Origin: Emiliania huxleyi CCMP1516
Lineage: Eukaryota > Haptophyta > Isochrysidales > Noelaerhabdaceae
Length of the DNA stretch: 64,000 nt
Direction: 5' to 3'
NCBI RefSeq assembly: GCF_000372725.1
Contig: NW_005201192.1
Coordinates: 1 to 64,000 of the forward strand
The notes beneath the pieces were generated by a model that searched no databases, had not been told where the DNA came from, and was given only the letters and a program-made list of their open reading frames with translations. Below are positions 9,951-18,600 of this stretch, one piece after another (within the stretch, counting starts at the first letter, position 1; each line of letters begins with the position of its first letter). The position numbers were made by a program, and so were the translations under genes.

Positions 9951-11642
9951 ATGTTTCCGCCGACGTCGCCGTCGTCACCGCCGCCAGCTCCTCTGTGCTA
10001 CGGTCTCTTCTTCGCCGTCGTCGCCGGAGATATGTATCCCCAGGAAATGATCTATGCGCCAACCCTGTACTTAATGGTCGCCATCCCTATCTGGCTTGCG
10101 GAGATGAGCATTCCAGCCAATCGACCCGCACTCTTCTGGCTGCTATGGCTGCTGCAGATCCTCCCATTTTGCGCATTCCTTGCACCCGGAGCAGCAAACT
10201 GGTTCATTCCTGGATGTATTCCAGCGCATTTGAATGATGGAGACAATGCAACGGCGGACTTCATCGCCATTTTCTGCGGTGTGCTCATGCTTTGCCTTGG
10301 GCTGTACACCCGTCGCAAGACGCTCATCGCGTTTCGCATGCGTATCAAGTTGATTGAGGGCGAGTTGACCAGCCGCCTCGAAGACGACTCACTTCGGCTG
10401 CTGCGTGTCGCGTGGCTGCGGGCACGCCCCTCTGACTGGGTGCTGCATCGGCGGCAGGATCTGCCAGAAGAGGCATTCTTCAGCTCGGCCGACGCGGTTC
10501 GCCTGCTGGAAAAGAAGAAGGTGGCGGCGCTCTCATACAAGTGGCAAGGCCCCTTCAATTCGTCCAAGGGCGGTGGCGACCAGCCAGATGGCAGCCGCTT
10601 CCACCTGGACAAGGTCCTCTCGTACTACCGGGACGGCCGGCATGCGGAGGAGCGGCCCGCCCTGATGTGGGACTTTGCCGCGTTACCCCAACACGACCCG
10701 ATCACGGGCGCCAAGCGCACGGACTCGGAGGACCGACGTTTTAAGAACGGACTCAGCGTGATGAGCAACGCCTACGCCAGCCCACGCGTGCTAGTGCTGC
10801 AGCAAAAAAGGATTCTGCCAGAGCTGGAGATGGAGCTAAGAACATTTGGCGGCAATCCGCCTGTTGACCGCCTCGATCTCATCCCGTACGAAGGGGATCA
10901 CTGCCGCTCAGGCTGGTGCACTTCCGAGAGTGCATGCGCACAATTGATGACCACCGGTGGCGGTCACTCGTACGAACTCGGTGTGGGGAAGGTCCCCGTG
11001 GCTCCCAGGCGGCTGCCGACTGTGCCGGAGATGGACGCGCTCTTCAACCACAGCTCGACCCGCTTCATCGGCAATGCCGATCGCAGCGAAGTGAGCAAGG
11101 GCTACCTAGAGTTGCGCGCGAAGCTCGAGGCGTACGATGAGGAGCACACGCCAGCGATAGTGCGGTTTGCCGACACGCTAATGACCGGGTACGCGCATGG
11201 TGACGATGGGCTCTTGCGAGTGATCTTCTACCTGTCCATGCTCGTTCCTACAAGCTGGCCCATCCTCCTAGCCACCTTGATCGTGAACCACGAAGCGCCG
11301 CTGGTGCTGCTCCGGAGCACTTGGGTTGCCGCGCGTGTGGTCCGCGTCAACACCCTGCTTTGTCTTCCGCTCCTCCTAACGTTCTTAGCGATCCTCAGCT
11401 TCGTTGAGTGGTGCATAATACCCTGCGTTGGTGCAATGACCGCTAGCACCCAATTGGCTTTCGCCGCTATCTCCATCGCGGTGGCCACCCTTCCCAGCCG
11501 TGTCGTGCGTGGACACCTCGCCGTCATTTTTGGCTACAGCTCGCTTGACAGCCTCGAGTACGCCACCTTCCGCTGCAGCCTCATCAAGCCGCCATTTCGT
11601 AAGCGGGCGTCAGCCGAAGCTTCCACAGACGCCGAGGTGTGA
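9951..11642 (+). CDS. Membrane protein with HET/TIR-like motifs, unknown function
   Basis: Single-exon 563-aa ORF. Two or three hydrophobic helices lie near residues 40-110 and more at about 425-520, so it is an integral membrane protein with a long cytosolic middle. The middle has an ordered motif series, VAALSYKWQGP (about 190), MWDFAALPQHD (about 240), LSVMSNAYASPRVLVL (about 270) and SGWCTSESA (about 320). It recalls HET/TIR-like domains of fungi and algae, where strand-ending aromatic/charged motifs and a GWC-x-x-E helix recur. That is established only as a pattern; the fold and activity are my inference. An internal ATG at 10033 is an alternative start. It lies 1.9 kb from the TIR gene, divergently oriented, and tail to tail with the HEPN-like gene. 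Confidence 0.65.
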   Translation: MFPPTSPSSPPPAPLCYGLFFAVVAGDMYPQEMIYAPTLYLMVAIPIWLAEMSIPANRPALFWLLWLLQILPFCAFLAPGAANWFIPGCIPAHLNDGDNATADFIAIFCGVLMLCLGLYTRRKTLIAFRMRIKLIEGELTSRLEDDSLRLLRVAWLRARPSDWVLHRRQDLPEEAFFSSADAVRLLEKKKVAALSYKWQGPFNSSKGGGDQPDGSRFHLDKVLSYYRDGRHAEERPALMWDFAALPQHDPITGAKRTDSEDRRFKNGLSVMSNAYASPRVLVLQQKRILPELEMELRTFGGNPPVDRLDLIPYEGDHCRSGWCTSESACAQLMTTGGGHSYELGVGKVPVAPRRLPTVPEMDALFNHSSTRFIGNADRSEVSKGYLELRAKLEAYDEEHTPAIVRFADTLMTGYAHGDDGLLRVIFYLSMLVPTSWPILLATLIVNHEAPLVLLRSTWVAARVVRVNTLLCLPLLLTFLAILSFVEWCIIPCVGAMTASTQLAFAAISIAVATLPSRVVRGHLAVIFGYSSLDSLEYATFRCSLIKPPFRKRASAEASTDAEV

Positions 11643-11864
11643 GCTGAGTGAGATGCCCTCTGTGACCCTGTCCATCGAGCTGCGACCATCTCCAGGATGA
11701 TAAGATACAAAAGTGAACCCATTATTCATCTCCCGTCTCGAGCGCGCCCACGAATGCTTCAAGGCATGCGCAATAGGCAAGTTGAACGGGGCATATCGTT
11801 ACTTGAAAGATCAAAGCAGCTATAAAGCACGGAAGCGAAACAAACCATTACACTTCATCACGGC

Positions 11865-13217
11865 CTACCACGCATTTTCAACAATCAAGGACAGTCGCCT
11901 TCTTCTGCCACCTTCAAGTGAGCGGGTCATCCGCCCAAAACCTGCGAGACCCGGCGTATATAGGGTGTGAACAGGTGGTGTGAACAGCGTCTCCTCCCCC
12001 CCACGGCGCAAGGTCGGTCGGGTCGGTCGGGTCGGTCGGGTCGGTCGGGTCCGATGCTCGGTCGGGTCGGTCGGGTCGGTCGGGTCCGATGCTCGGTCGG
12101 TCGGTCGGGTCCGATGCTCGGTCGGGTAGCACACCCCTTCGCACCACCAACAGAGCGCACGATACTGCGCGCGGCGCGGCCTTGTGCTTGGCGACGGCGC
12201 GGCTCTTGGGCTGGAAGGACATAACCCCTCGGTCGTCATCAGCTTGTGCACGCCAGCGATGCCCTCCTGGTACTGCAGCGCCTCCTCCAGCGTGGAGCGA
12301 GCCGGCATGCGGCGGCCCATGCCGTCGCGGTACGGATCGAGCTCCGCCTTGGCGGTCGCCTCGGGCACGCCCAGCAGCACGAGCGACTCGCCGAGCTGGT
12401 TCAGGAGCGAGTAGTAGACGTCGTCGCTCGAGACGCACACGTTCTTGTGCTCGACGGTGTTGCGGACGGTGCGAAAGGAGCCCTTGCCGTCGATGGCCGC
12501 CTTCCGCTGCGCCGCGTCGAAGGCGCTGCAGTTCTGCACGCACGCGCACAGCGCGGTCAGGTCCCAGTGGTCGACGCCGTCGAGCACCGTGTGTGGAAAG
12601 TTGATGAAGAGCGCCGCCGTGCGCTCCCAGCGAGGCATGCTGCGGTACTCGTCGCGCTCCTTGCGGCCGGTGGGCACGTTCTTGGAGATGAAGAGCGTGC
12701 CGCTCTCGTGCACGTACTCGTGGAGGAGGACGGCGTAGCGCCGGAAGGCCGCCGCGTCCTCCGGGTCCGGGTCTGTGTCGCGAAGCCACTCTGCGCTCAT
12801 TTTGGCGTCGAGCTCCGCCTGGACGCGCTGCATGACCTGCTTCACGATCACGCGGAGCAGTGGAGCGACGACCTTCTCCGCCGCCTCGCTCACCTGCCGC
12901 ATCACGTCCTCCGCCCGCTGCGCCTGCTTCTCGTTCCGAAGCAGCCTCGCCGCGCGAGACGCCGTCGCCGCGGAGAGCCGGAGCGCCTCGTCCTCCGCCG
13001 CCGACTGCAGAACAAGCCCCTCCTCCGACGCTGCCTCCGCTTGCTCCGCCGCTCCCTGGTCGACAGCGGCGTGATCCCGAGCGGTGCCGTCTCGCCCTCC
13101 TTGGCCGGCATGCATCCGCTCCATCTGCACGGGTGTCGCAACCGGAGCAAGGGTGACGAAAGCCTCTGGCTCCCAGCTCGCCTTCGCCTCAGACTTGGCT
13201 GGCACGAGTAGTGCCAT
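11865..13217 (-). CDS. Coiled-coil protein with HEPN-like (DZIP3-type) motif
   Basis: The start at 13217 (MALLVPAKSEAK) avoids an upstream hexamer repeat that also stays open. An Ala/Glu-rich helical region (about residues 45-130) is followed by a folded part of about 170 residues: FRRYAVLLHEYVHESGTLF, ALFINFPHTVLDGV, WDLTALCACVQNC and RTVRNTVEHKN, then a helix YYSLLNQLGESLVLL. RNTVEH fits the RN-x3-H form of the HEPN R-x4-6-H motif, and its placement between helices resembles the DZIP3-like HEPN domain. HEPN domains are often RNases or regulators; whether this one is active is unknown. The C-terminus is uncertain: the frame runs on through a GGTCG minisatellite to 11865, and a splice near 12240 is possible. 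Tail to tail with the 9951 gene, 222 bp apart. Confidence 0.55.
   Translation of the reverse strand: MALLVPAKSEAKASWEPEAFVTLAPVATPVQMERMHAGQGGRDGTARDHAAVDQGAAEQAEAASEEGLVLQSAAEDEALRLSAATASRAARLLRNEKQAQRAEDVMRQVSEAAEKVVAPLLRVIVKQVMQRVQAELDAKMSAEWLRDTDPDPEDAAAFRRYAVLLHEYVHESGTLFISKNVPTGRKERDEYRSMPRWERTAALFINFPHTVLDGVDHWDLTALCACVQNCSAFDAAQRKAAIDGKGSFRTVRNTVEHKNVCVSSDDVYYSLLNQLGESLVLLGVPEATAKAELDPYRDGMGRRMPARSTLEEALQYQEGIAGVHKLMTTEGLCPSSPRAAPSPSTRPRRAQYRALCWWCEGVCYPTEHRTRPTDRASDPTDPTDPTEHRTRPTRPTRPTRPTLRRGGEETLFTPPVHTLYTPGLAGFGRMTRSLEGGRRRRLSLIVENAW
12012..12127. repeat. GGTCG-type minisatellite
   Basis: Runs of GGTCGGTCGG interrupted twice by the spacer GTCCGATGCTCG, giving a higher-order unit of about 45-50 bp. 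It keeps the minus-strand frame open (RTRPT / DPTDPT repeats), so it may or may not be translated. Confidence 0.9.
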
Positions 13218-13244
13218 GGACCCAGCACCCGTCCTAGATCCGAG

Positions 13245-13326
13245 TCTAGATCTAGGTCTAGGTCTAGGTCTAGGTCTAGGTCTAGGTCTAGGTCTAGGTC
13301 TAGGTCTAGGTCTAGGTCTAGGTCTG
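13245..13326. repeat. (TCTAGG)n hexamer repeat
   Basis: About 13 near-perfect copies of TCTAGG. It lies just upstream of the HEPN-like gene start at 13217; read through, it would encode Pro-Arg repeats. No ORF needs it. Confidence 0.95.
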
Positions 13327-13564
13327 GGCCTGGGTCGGACGGGTGTCGGACGGGTGTCGGACGTCGGGCCCGGATCGAGGGTGGATGGAGGTAGGACGGA
13401 GGTGGACGGATGGGAGGGGGTCCGTCCACCTGCGTTTTCCCGTGGAAGGAGCTTGTTCACACCTCTTCCACGGGGAAAAATGACCCTTTTCTACAGGGGT
13501 GGACGGTGGAGGTGGATGGTCGCTCAAAAACTTTTTTTTCAACTTCTCCCTACCTCAGATTTTT
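13327..13564. other. Spacer; duplicated ttttctaagtact motif at its edge
   Basis: No gene. Near its right edge (13563-13600) the motif atttttctaagtact occurs twice about 25 bp apart, in DNA much more AT-rich than its surroundings. This marks a composition change at the left border of the compact gene block. Confidence 0.5.
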
Positions 13565-13816
13565 CTAAGTACTTTTATACTGAATTTTTCTAAGTACTGT
13601 GGACAAGGTGGATAAATACTCTTGCAACAGAGCGATGGCTATGTCGTAGCCGGGCGGCTGTCCGTACTGCGTGTAGTAGGCGCCCTTTATCGTCGCGACT
13701 GCTGCGCTGAGTGTGTGGGCATTTGGCTTGCGCATACTGCTTCGAACATAGTCGAGCGCGGCAGCGACGTTGTGAGCGTGCAACATGGCAACTGCGTTCT
13801 GGTTGCGGGTCGGCAT
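13565..13816 (-). CDS. Small ORF, unknown function
   Basis: An 83-aa frame (MPTRNQNAVAMLHAHN start; internal AALDYVRSSMRKPN, GAYYTQYGQPPGYDIAIALL). Its composition is protein-like rather than Arg/Ala/Pro noise, and the ATG at 13816 lies 12 bp from a CGAGG-A9-CGAGG element. No family recognised. It is the leftmost member of the intron-free block. Confidence 0.4.
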   Translation of the reverse strand: MPTRNQNAVAMLHAHNVAAALDYVRSSMRKPNAHTLSAAVATIKGAYYTQYGQPPGYDIAIALLQEYLSTLSTVLRKIQYKST

Positions 13817-14154
13817 CTTTTCTATAACGAGGAAAAAAAAACGAGGACACCGCCCCGCCTTGACCGGCTCAGCGAGGAAAAAAAACGAGGCCTAGGACGT
13901 AAGCTCAGCGGCTCAGCGGCTCAGCGGCTCAGCCCGCGACAGATTTCTTTTCTTTTCTTCGTGCTCGGCGTGCGGCGGCGCTCTGGTGGTGACGTGAGCT
14001 GAGCGACCGAGCGGGAAGCGAGCGACTGTGCGGGCACGCGGCACTCCGCCCTTGCCTCCCCCCCCCCTCCGCCCCCACCACTCGCCACCGACACCGGCGC
14101 TCCCGGTCCCACACGCCCAGCGTCCTGAGCGAGCGAGCGAGCGCTGCGCACAGG
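13817..14154. promoter_or_regulatory. Divergent intergenic region with repeated A-tract motif
   Basis: Separates the small minus-strand ORF from the acidic protein. CGAGG-A8/9-CGAGG occurs at 13828-13846 and 13873-13890, 45 bp apart; a related GAAAAAACGAG lies at about 15563 in the next divergent region. A GGCTCAGCGG unit is repeated about four times at 13902-13933. A shared promoter function is inferred from position only. Confidence 0.4.
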
Positions 14155-15141
14155 ATGTCGCCACGCCGAGGGGCAGCTCGACCGCGAGGAGCGGACAAGT
14201 CGCCTTTGCTCCGGCCAGGGCCGTACACGTGGCAGCGGACGTTGTCTCCACTTGCCGCCGCTCGTGCCGGCGACTTGGGAGCACGCGCCGCCGCACAGCG
14301 CAACGCTGACCCCCTCGCCGCTGTGGCCACCCCTCGCCGGTCTCCTAGGATCTCTGCTGCGACCCCCGAGAGACAGACGGGGGGGCAGGGGGGGGAATGG
14401 GCGACGCAGGCCCCCGCGAGCGCGATCTCCCAGCACAGCGAGATCGAGGACGAGGAGCAGGAGGGCGAGGATGCGGAAGCGTCGGGGGAGGATGAGGAGG
14501 AGGATGGGGAGGAGGAGGAGGAGGAGGAGGAGGAGGAGGAGGAGGAGGAGGCACTGGCGGAGGAGGATGGGGGGAGGCAGCCAAGCATGCAGGACTTGTT
14601 CGAGGCGGAGCTGGAGGAAGCGCGGCAGGAGATCACAGCCCTCAAGAACAAGGTGGCGTCTCTCGAGGCGAGCCTCTCGGCCGTGCTGGGACGTGTCGCA
14701 GCCCTCGAGAACGGCGATGCGGAGGAGGCGCAGGCGCAAGATTCCGATATGGAGGAGGCTGCCCCGGCCCCGGCTGCTGCCCCGGCCCCGGCTGCAGCGG
14801 GCCCGCTCGTTCCGCAGATGCCGGAAAACGCCCCGGCCCTGGCTGCAGCAGGCCCGCTCTCGCCGCAGACGCCGCCAGATCTCGACCTCACGGACGCGCA
14901 GCGCTCCTTTCGTGAGGAGTTCCGGCTGCAGCAGCAGAACGACCTACTCTCCAACTACACCTTCGTCGGTTCGGACGGACGTGGTGGCATCTACCTCGAA
15001 AAAAACGTTGTCACGGAGGACGGCGTGGAGGAATCCGTCCGCTTCCGCATCCGCCGGTTCACCTCGGTGCCATCGGGGAAGGCGTTCCGCAAGAAGGTGT
15101 ACATGGCTTGGTCGGCGTCCGTTGCTAACCCGCGTAACTAG
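14155..15141 (+). CDS. Acidic coiled-coil protein, unknown function
   Basis: 328 aa, no intron. Basic N-terminus (MSPRRGAARPRG), a strongly acidic tract at about residues 98-142 with a long Glu run, a coiled-coil heptad region at about 150-190 (FEAELEEARQEITALKNKV), a Pro/Ala spacer with two imperfect repeats (APALAAAGPLSPQ), and a conserved-looking C-terminal domain of about 70 residues (FREEFRLQQQNDLL, YTFVGSDGRGGIYLEKN, RFRIRRFTSVP). No family recognised. Its stop lies 5 bp from the stop of the convergent basic protein, unusually tight spacing for this genome. Confidence 0.6.
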   Translation: MSPRRGAARPRGADKSPLLRPGPYTWQRTLSPLAAARAGDLGARAAAQRNADPLAAVATPRRSPRISAATPERQTGGQGGEWATQAPASAISQHSEIEDEEQEGEDAEASGEDEEEDGEEEEEEEEEEEEEEALAEEDGGRQPSMQDLFEAELEEARQEITALKNKVASLEASLSAVLGRVAALENGDAEEAQAQDSDMEEAAPAPAAAPAPAAAGPLVPQMPENAPALAAAGPLSPQTPPDLDLTDAQRSFREEFRLQQQNDLLSNYTFVGSDGRGGIYLEKNVVTEDGVEESVRFRIRRFTSVPSGKAFRKKVYMAWSASVANPRN

Positions 15142-15146
15142 GCTGC

Positions 15147-15332
15147 CTATCGCTTCACACTGCGCTTCTTGCGCTTAGCCGCCGCTCGCTTCTTGGCCGC
15201 CGCCTTGGCCTCGGCTGTGAGAACCCAGCGCTTAGTTTTATGTCCTGTCGATCTGCTCACAGAGGATTTCAGCTTGTATCTTCCTCGAACTGTTCCTGGT
15301 TTAACTCCTTTCGTGCTTTTTGGTGCTGGCAT
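15147..15332 (-). CDS. Tiny Lys/Arg-rich protein, probably DNA-binding
   Basis: 61 aa from ATG 15332 (MPAPKSTKGVKPGTVRGRYK) or 71 aa from 15362. About one third of residues are Lys or Arg, and the C-terminus is an Ala/Lys/Arg helix (AKAAAKKRAAAKRKKRS) like histone-H1 tails and small DNA-condensing proteins of viruses and bacteria. It is convergent with the acidic protein and downstream of a nested inverted repeat that may hold its promoter. The function is inferred from composition only. Confidence 0.55.
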   Translation of the reverse strand: MPAPKSTKGVKPGTVRGRYKLKSSVSRSTGHKTKRWVLTAEAKAAAKKRAAAKRKKRSVKR

Positions 15333-15521
15333 GTGTACTATGAAGGTCTGTGTGTGATACATAGAGGTAGGAAAAAAATCAAGCGCCCTCCGTGAGTCAG
15401 ACCAGTCACCACACCGAAGAGGTCGAAAGTGACTGCTTCCGCGTAAGGAGGGTCGTCCACAGGGCCGTCGGTGGAAAACACTTTCCACTCTTTCCACTCG
15501 AGACGTTCGTGTAGGAGAGTC

Positions 15522-15579
15522 ACCCGGCTCGAACCCATCCCGAACATATAACGGGATAGTTAGAAAAAACGAGCCGGGT
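15522..15579. promoter_or_regulatory. Nested inverted repeat with TATA-like loop
   Basis: Outer arms ACCCGGCTCG (15522-15531) and CGAGCCGGGT (15570-15579) are perfect. Inner arms ATCCCG (15537-15542) and CGGGAT (15552-15557) enclose an AT-rich loop, aacatataa. It lies between the start of the basic protein and the end of the recombinase/resolvase gene. Confidence 0.75.
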
Positions 15580-15589
15580 CAGAGAGCCT

Positions 15590-15648
15590 CACTAGGACCT
15601 GCACTAGGACCTGCACTAGGACCTGCACTAGGACCTGCACTAGGACTT
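15590..15648. repeat. 12-bp tandem repeat CACTAGGACCTG, about 5 copies
   Basis: Five head-to-tail copies, the last diverged. It ends 16 bp before the stop codon of the recombinase/resolvase gene, in its 3' flank. Confidence 0.95.
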
Positions 15649-15664
15649 GGACTCTTCTCTGAAT

Positions 15665-18600
15665 TCACATCGCCTCGTACTCACCGACTGCCAACGAGAA
15701 GCCGCTCTGCACGACGAGCTGGTGCAGCAGGATGCAGACGGCGTCGGTTGCGTCCTTACAGGCCGGCGGAGGGATGCGAAAGCGCTCGAGCAGCGACTCG
15801 CCCTTGCGCGGGAAGGATTTTTTCCAGCTCGATGAATTCACCTCAGACGATCGCCCGGCGCCAGCCTGGTACGCTGCCGCGTGCGCCGCCCCCCGCATGT
15901 AGGACGAGGTGTCGGCGCCCGATGCCGTCCCGGCAGCAAACCGATATGGCTCGACGAACACCTCCTTAGCGCCCCTGAGCATCGGCACGAGCATCTCGAT
16001 AGCGGAGCCGACGCGGATGTCTTGGCGTGACTTGTCGGCCGCGGCTCGAGGCTTGAAGGAGGTCTGCTGCACGCGTGTGATGTCGTTCGACACGACGGTG
16101 GCGACGGCGACGCCGTATCGCGAGTCCGTGATGCCCGGGTCGAGCGCCACGAAACGCTGCTGCGCCGGCTGCGTCGGTGGAGGGGGCGCAACCGGTGCCG
16201 GCGGTGCCAATGCGGGGTCGGGAGAGGTGGTGCCGCTGGCGTCGATGCCCGCCTGGAGCGCCTCGAGCACGGCGGAGTCGTATTTGAACGTCTCCTTGGC
16301 GTTCGACACGCCATAGACGAAGCGAAGCATCTCCGCGCGCAGCTGCTTGTCGACGTCTTTCGCCCACTGTGCCTTGCGCGCGACGGACTGCTTGTTGTGC
16401 AGCACGTGTCGGAGCAGATGCGGCCGCGGCACGGTCTCGCCGTCGGCGATCGTCAACGTGAGCGCCTTGTAGAGGATGTCGCGCTGGTAGCACAAGCGCT
16501 GCCGGCGGTTGTCGTCCGAGACGTTTTTCGGCTTAGGCTTGCAGCCGCTAAACTCGAGAGGCAGCCATTGGTGTACAAAGCGACCGACGATCTCGCCCAG
16601 CGTCCCGTCGGTCGTGAGGAACGAGAACTTGCTGTCGATGATCGCCTGCGTCGTCACTAGCGGTGCCTCGCCGCCTCCTCCTCCGCCGCCACCCTCGCCG
16701 CCTCCTCCGCCGCCGCCACCCTCGCCGCCTCCTCCTCCGCCGCCACCCTCGCCGCATCCGCCGCCGCCACCCTCGCCGCCTCCTCCGCCGCCACCCTCGC
16801 CGCCTCCGCCTCCCTCGCCACCTCCGCCTCCGCAGCCCTCGCCGCCTCCTCCGCCGCCACCCTCGCCGCCTCCTCCGCCGCCACCCCTCGCCGCCTTCTC
16901 CACCCTCGCCCGCTTCGACGACGGCTTGTCGACTGCAGCCTCGCCCGGCCGTAGCTGCGGCAGCTCGCCCGGCCGTAGCTGCGACAGCGAAAAGGTCTGC
17001 GCCGCGTCCTCGGAGTCCGACCACTCGCCCCTCGCCTTCAGCTCCCGCACGCAGAGCTCGACGGCCTCTTCGTTGCACGCGTCTGCCGCCCTCTCGGCCT
17101 CGCAATCCCTCACCGACGCGTCGAGCTCCCAGGGCGTCAGGTAGAGCCGCGCGCCCGTGCGCAGGCTTTCGGAGAGTGGCGTGGCCATGCCCAGCAGCGC
17201 GCGCGCGGCTCTCTCGTCGATTCCTTTCGCTCGAGAGACGATGTCGGAGCGCTCGAGGTCACTCAGCTGGTTGCTCTCCCACGCAGCTTGGATCTTCTCA
17301 GCGTCGTCGCCGGAGAGAAGGATCCGGCCTTGCTTGTCGAGCAGCTTCTCCACGCCGCGCAGGCTCGCCTTGAGCAACTTATCGTTGGCGAAACGATGCG
17401 AAGCGGGGATGAGAACCGTGTCGCCGAGGCGGATCTCCTGCGTCTCATAGTGGGCGAGCCGCTCATCGATCGTCTTGAGAAAGGAGTGGCCGCCAAAGCT
17501 CAGGTCCATGATGCTGCCGACCAACTTGTACGCGTCTGCTGGCGTCGGGGAGTCCTCGGTGATCATCAGCGCCGCGGAGTAGATGCGCGCGCGCGACATG
17601 ACGACCGCCACCTTCATCAGGTACATGCTCGTCTCGAAGAAGTGCGTGACGCTCTTGAACGAGGAGTCCTTGCCCGCAACCTGGAACGCGCGGAAGGCGT
17701 CGCAGTACGGCTTCGACAGCCCCCAGAGGATGAGCTCGGTCATCTCGTCGTCGTGCTCGGTCAACAGCTCCGTGAGCGCGCAGAGAGAGGCGGCCTGCGT
17801 GGGGTCGTCGCCGAGGTAGTGCGCAATCAGCTGCGTGGGGCGCCCGTGCATTGTGTAGTAGTTCTGGTCGCGCCGGCCCTCGCGGTTGTGTTCGGCGATA
17901 CGAGCGCCGTCGGCGTCCGAACAGTCGGGGTTGGCGCTCGTGTGCATCACGTTTAACTGCCGGAGCGCCTTGACGACGCCCCCCTCCACGGACATCCCGA
18001 GCTCCCTTGCAGCATCGCGCAGAGGCTCACTGTACAAGGAGTCGACAAACTCCGACGGCTTGTTGACAGCGCTCGCCAAGGCGGGCCAGTCGACCTTGGC
18101 CTGCTTGTTGTCCCGCCAGCCGGGGGGGGCGAGGTTGGCGAACTCCTTGCCGTGCTGGTACAGGCGCAGGAGGCCGGTTGCGAAGAGCGGACAGAGCGGT
18201 GTGACGCGCGCGGGGATGAGGTTGAGCGGCGCGTGGGACTGGTCGTTCTTGGAGCGGTGGTGCAGAGAGAGGCAGGCCGGCTGCCGACAGTAAGCCGCGT
18301 GCTTGAAAAGCGGAGCGGAGTATTGCTCGCCGGATCCGAACGCTGGGCGGAAGGTCGTGTGGCCGTAGTCCTGCGACACCATCAGGAGCTGCGCGCGCGG
18401 CCCGACGAGCGCAAAGCAGAGGTACTGCCACTGCTGGATCCACTTGTAGCGAGCGGCGGCCGAGTCTGCGGTGTCGGCCAACTCGAGGCACTCTTCCGCC
18501 AAGCGGTGCGCGTCCGAGTACGAGAGGGAGGCGTCGAGGCGGCAGAGCGCACTCTTGTCCTGCGACTCTTTGTGCGCTCGGTCACCCTTCTGTGCGGTCT

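Noticed and set aside
12012-12127. CRISPR-like array of spaced repeats
   Set aside because: Units are contiguous GGTCG satellite with a near-constant spacer, in a eukaryotic context, with no cas genes.
12246-13211. 321-aa plus-strand open frame
   Set aside because: Exact antisense of the HEPN-like gene; His/Arg/Leu-rich composition typical of a shadow of a GC-rich coding strand.
15500-15560. tRNA-like 3' half on the minus strand (gggttcgagcc)
   Set aside because: The T-loop-like string has no complementary T-stem, and no acceptor, D or anticodon arms can be drawn; it is explained by the nested inverted repeat.
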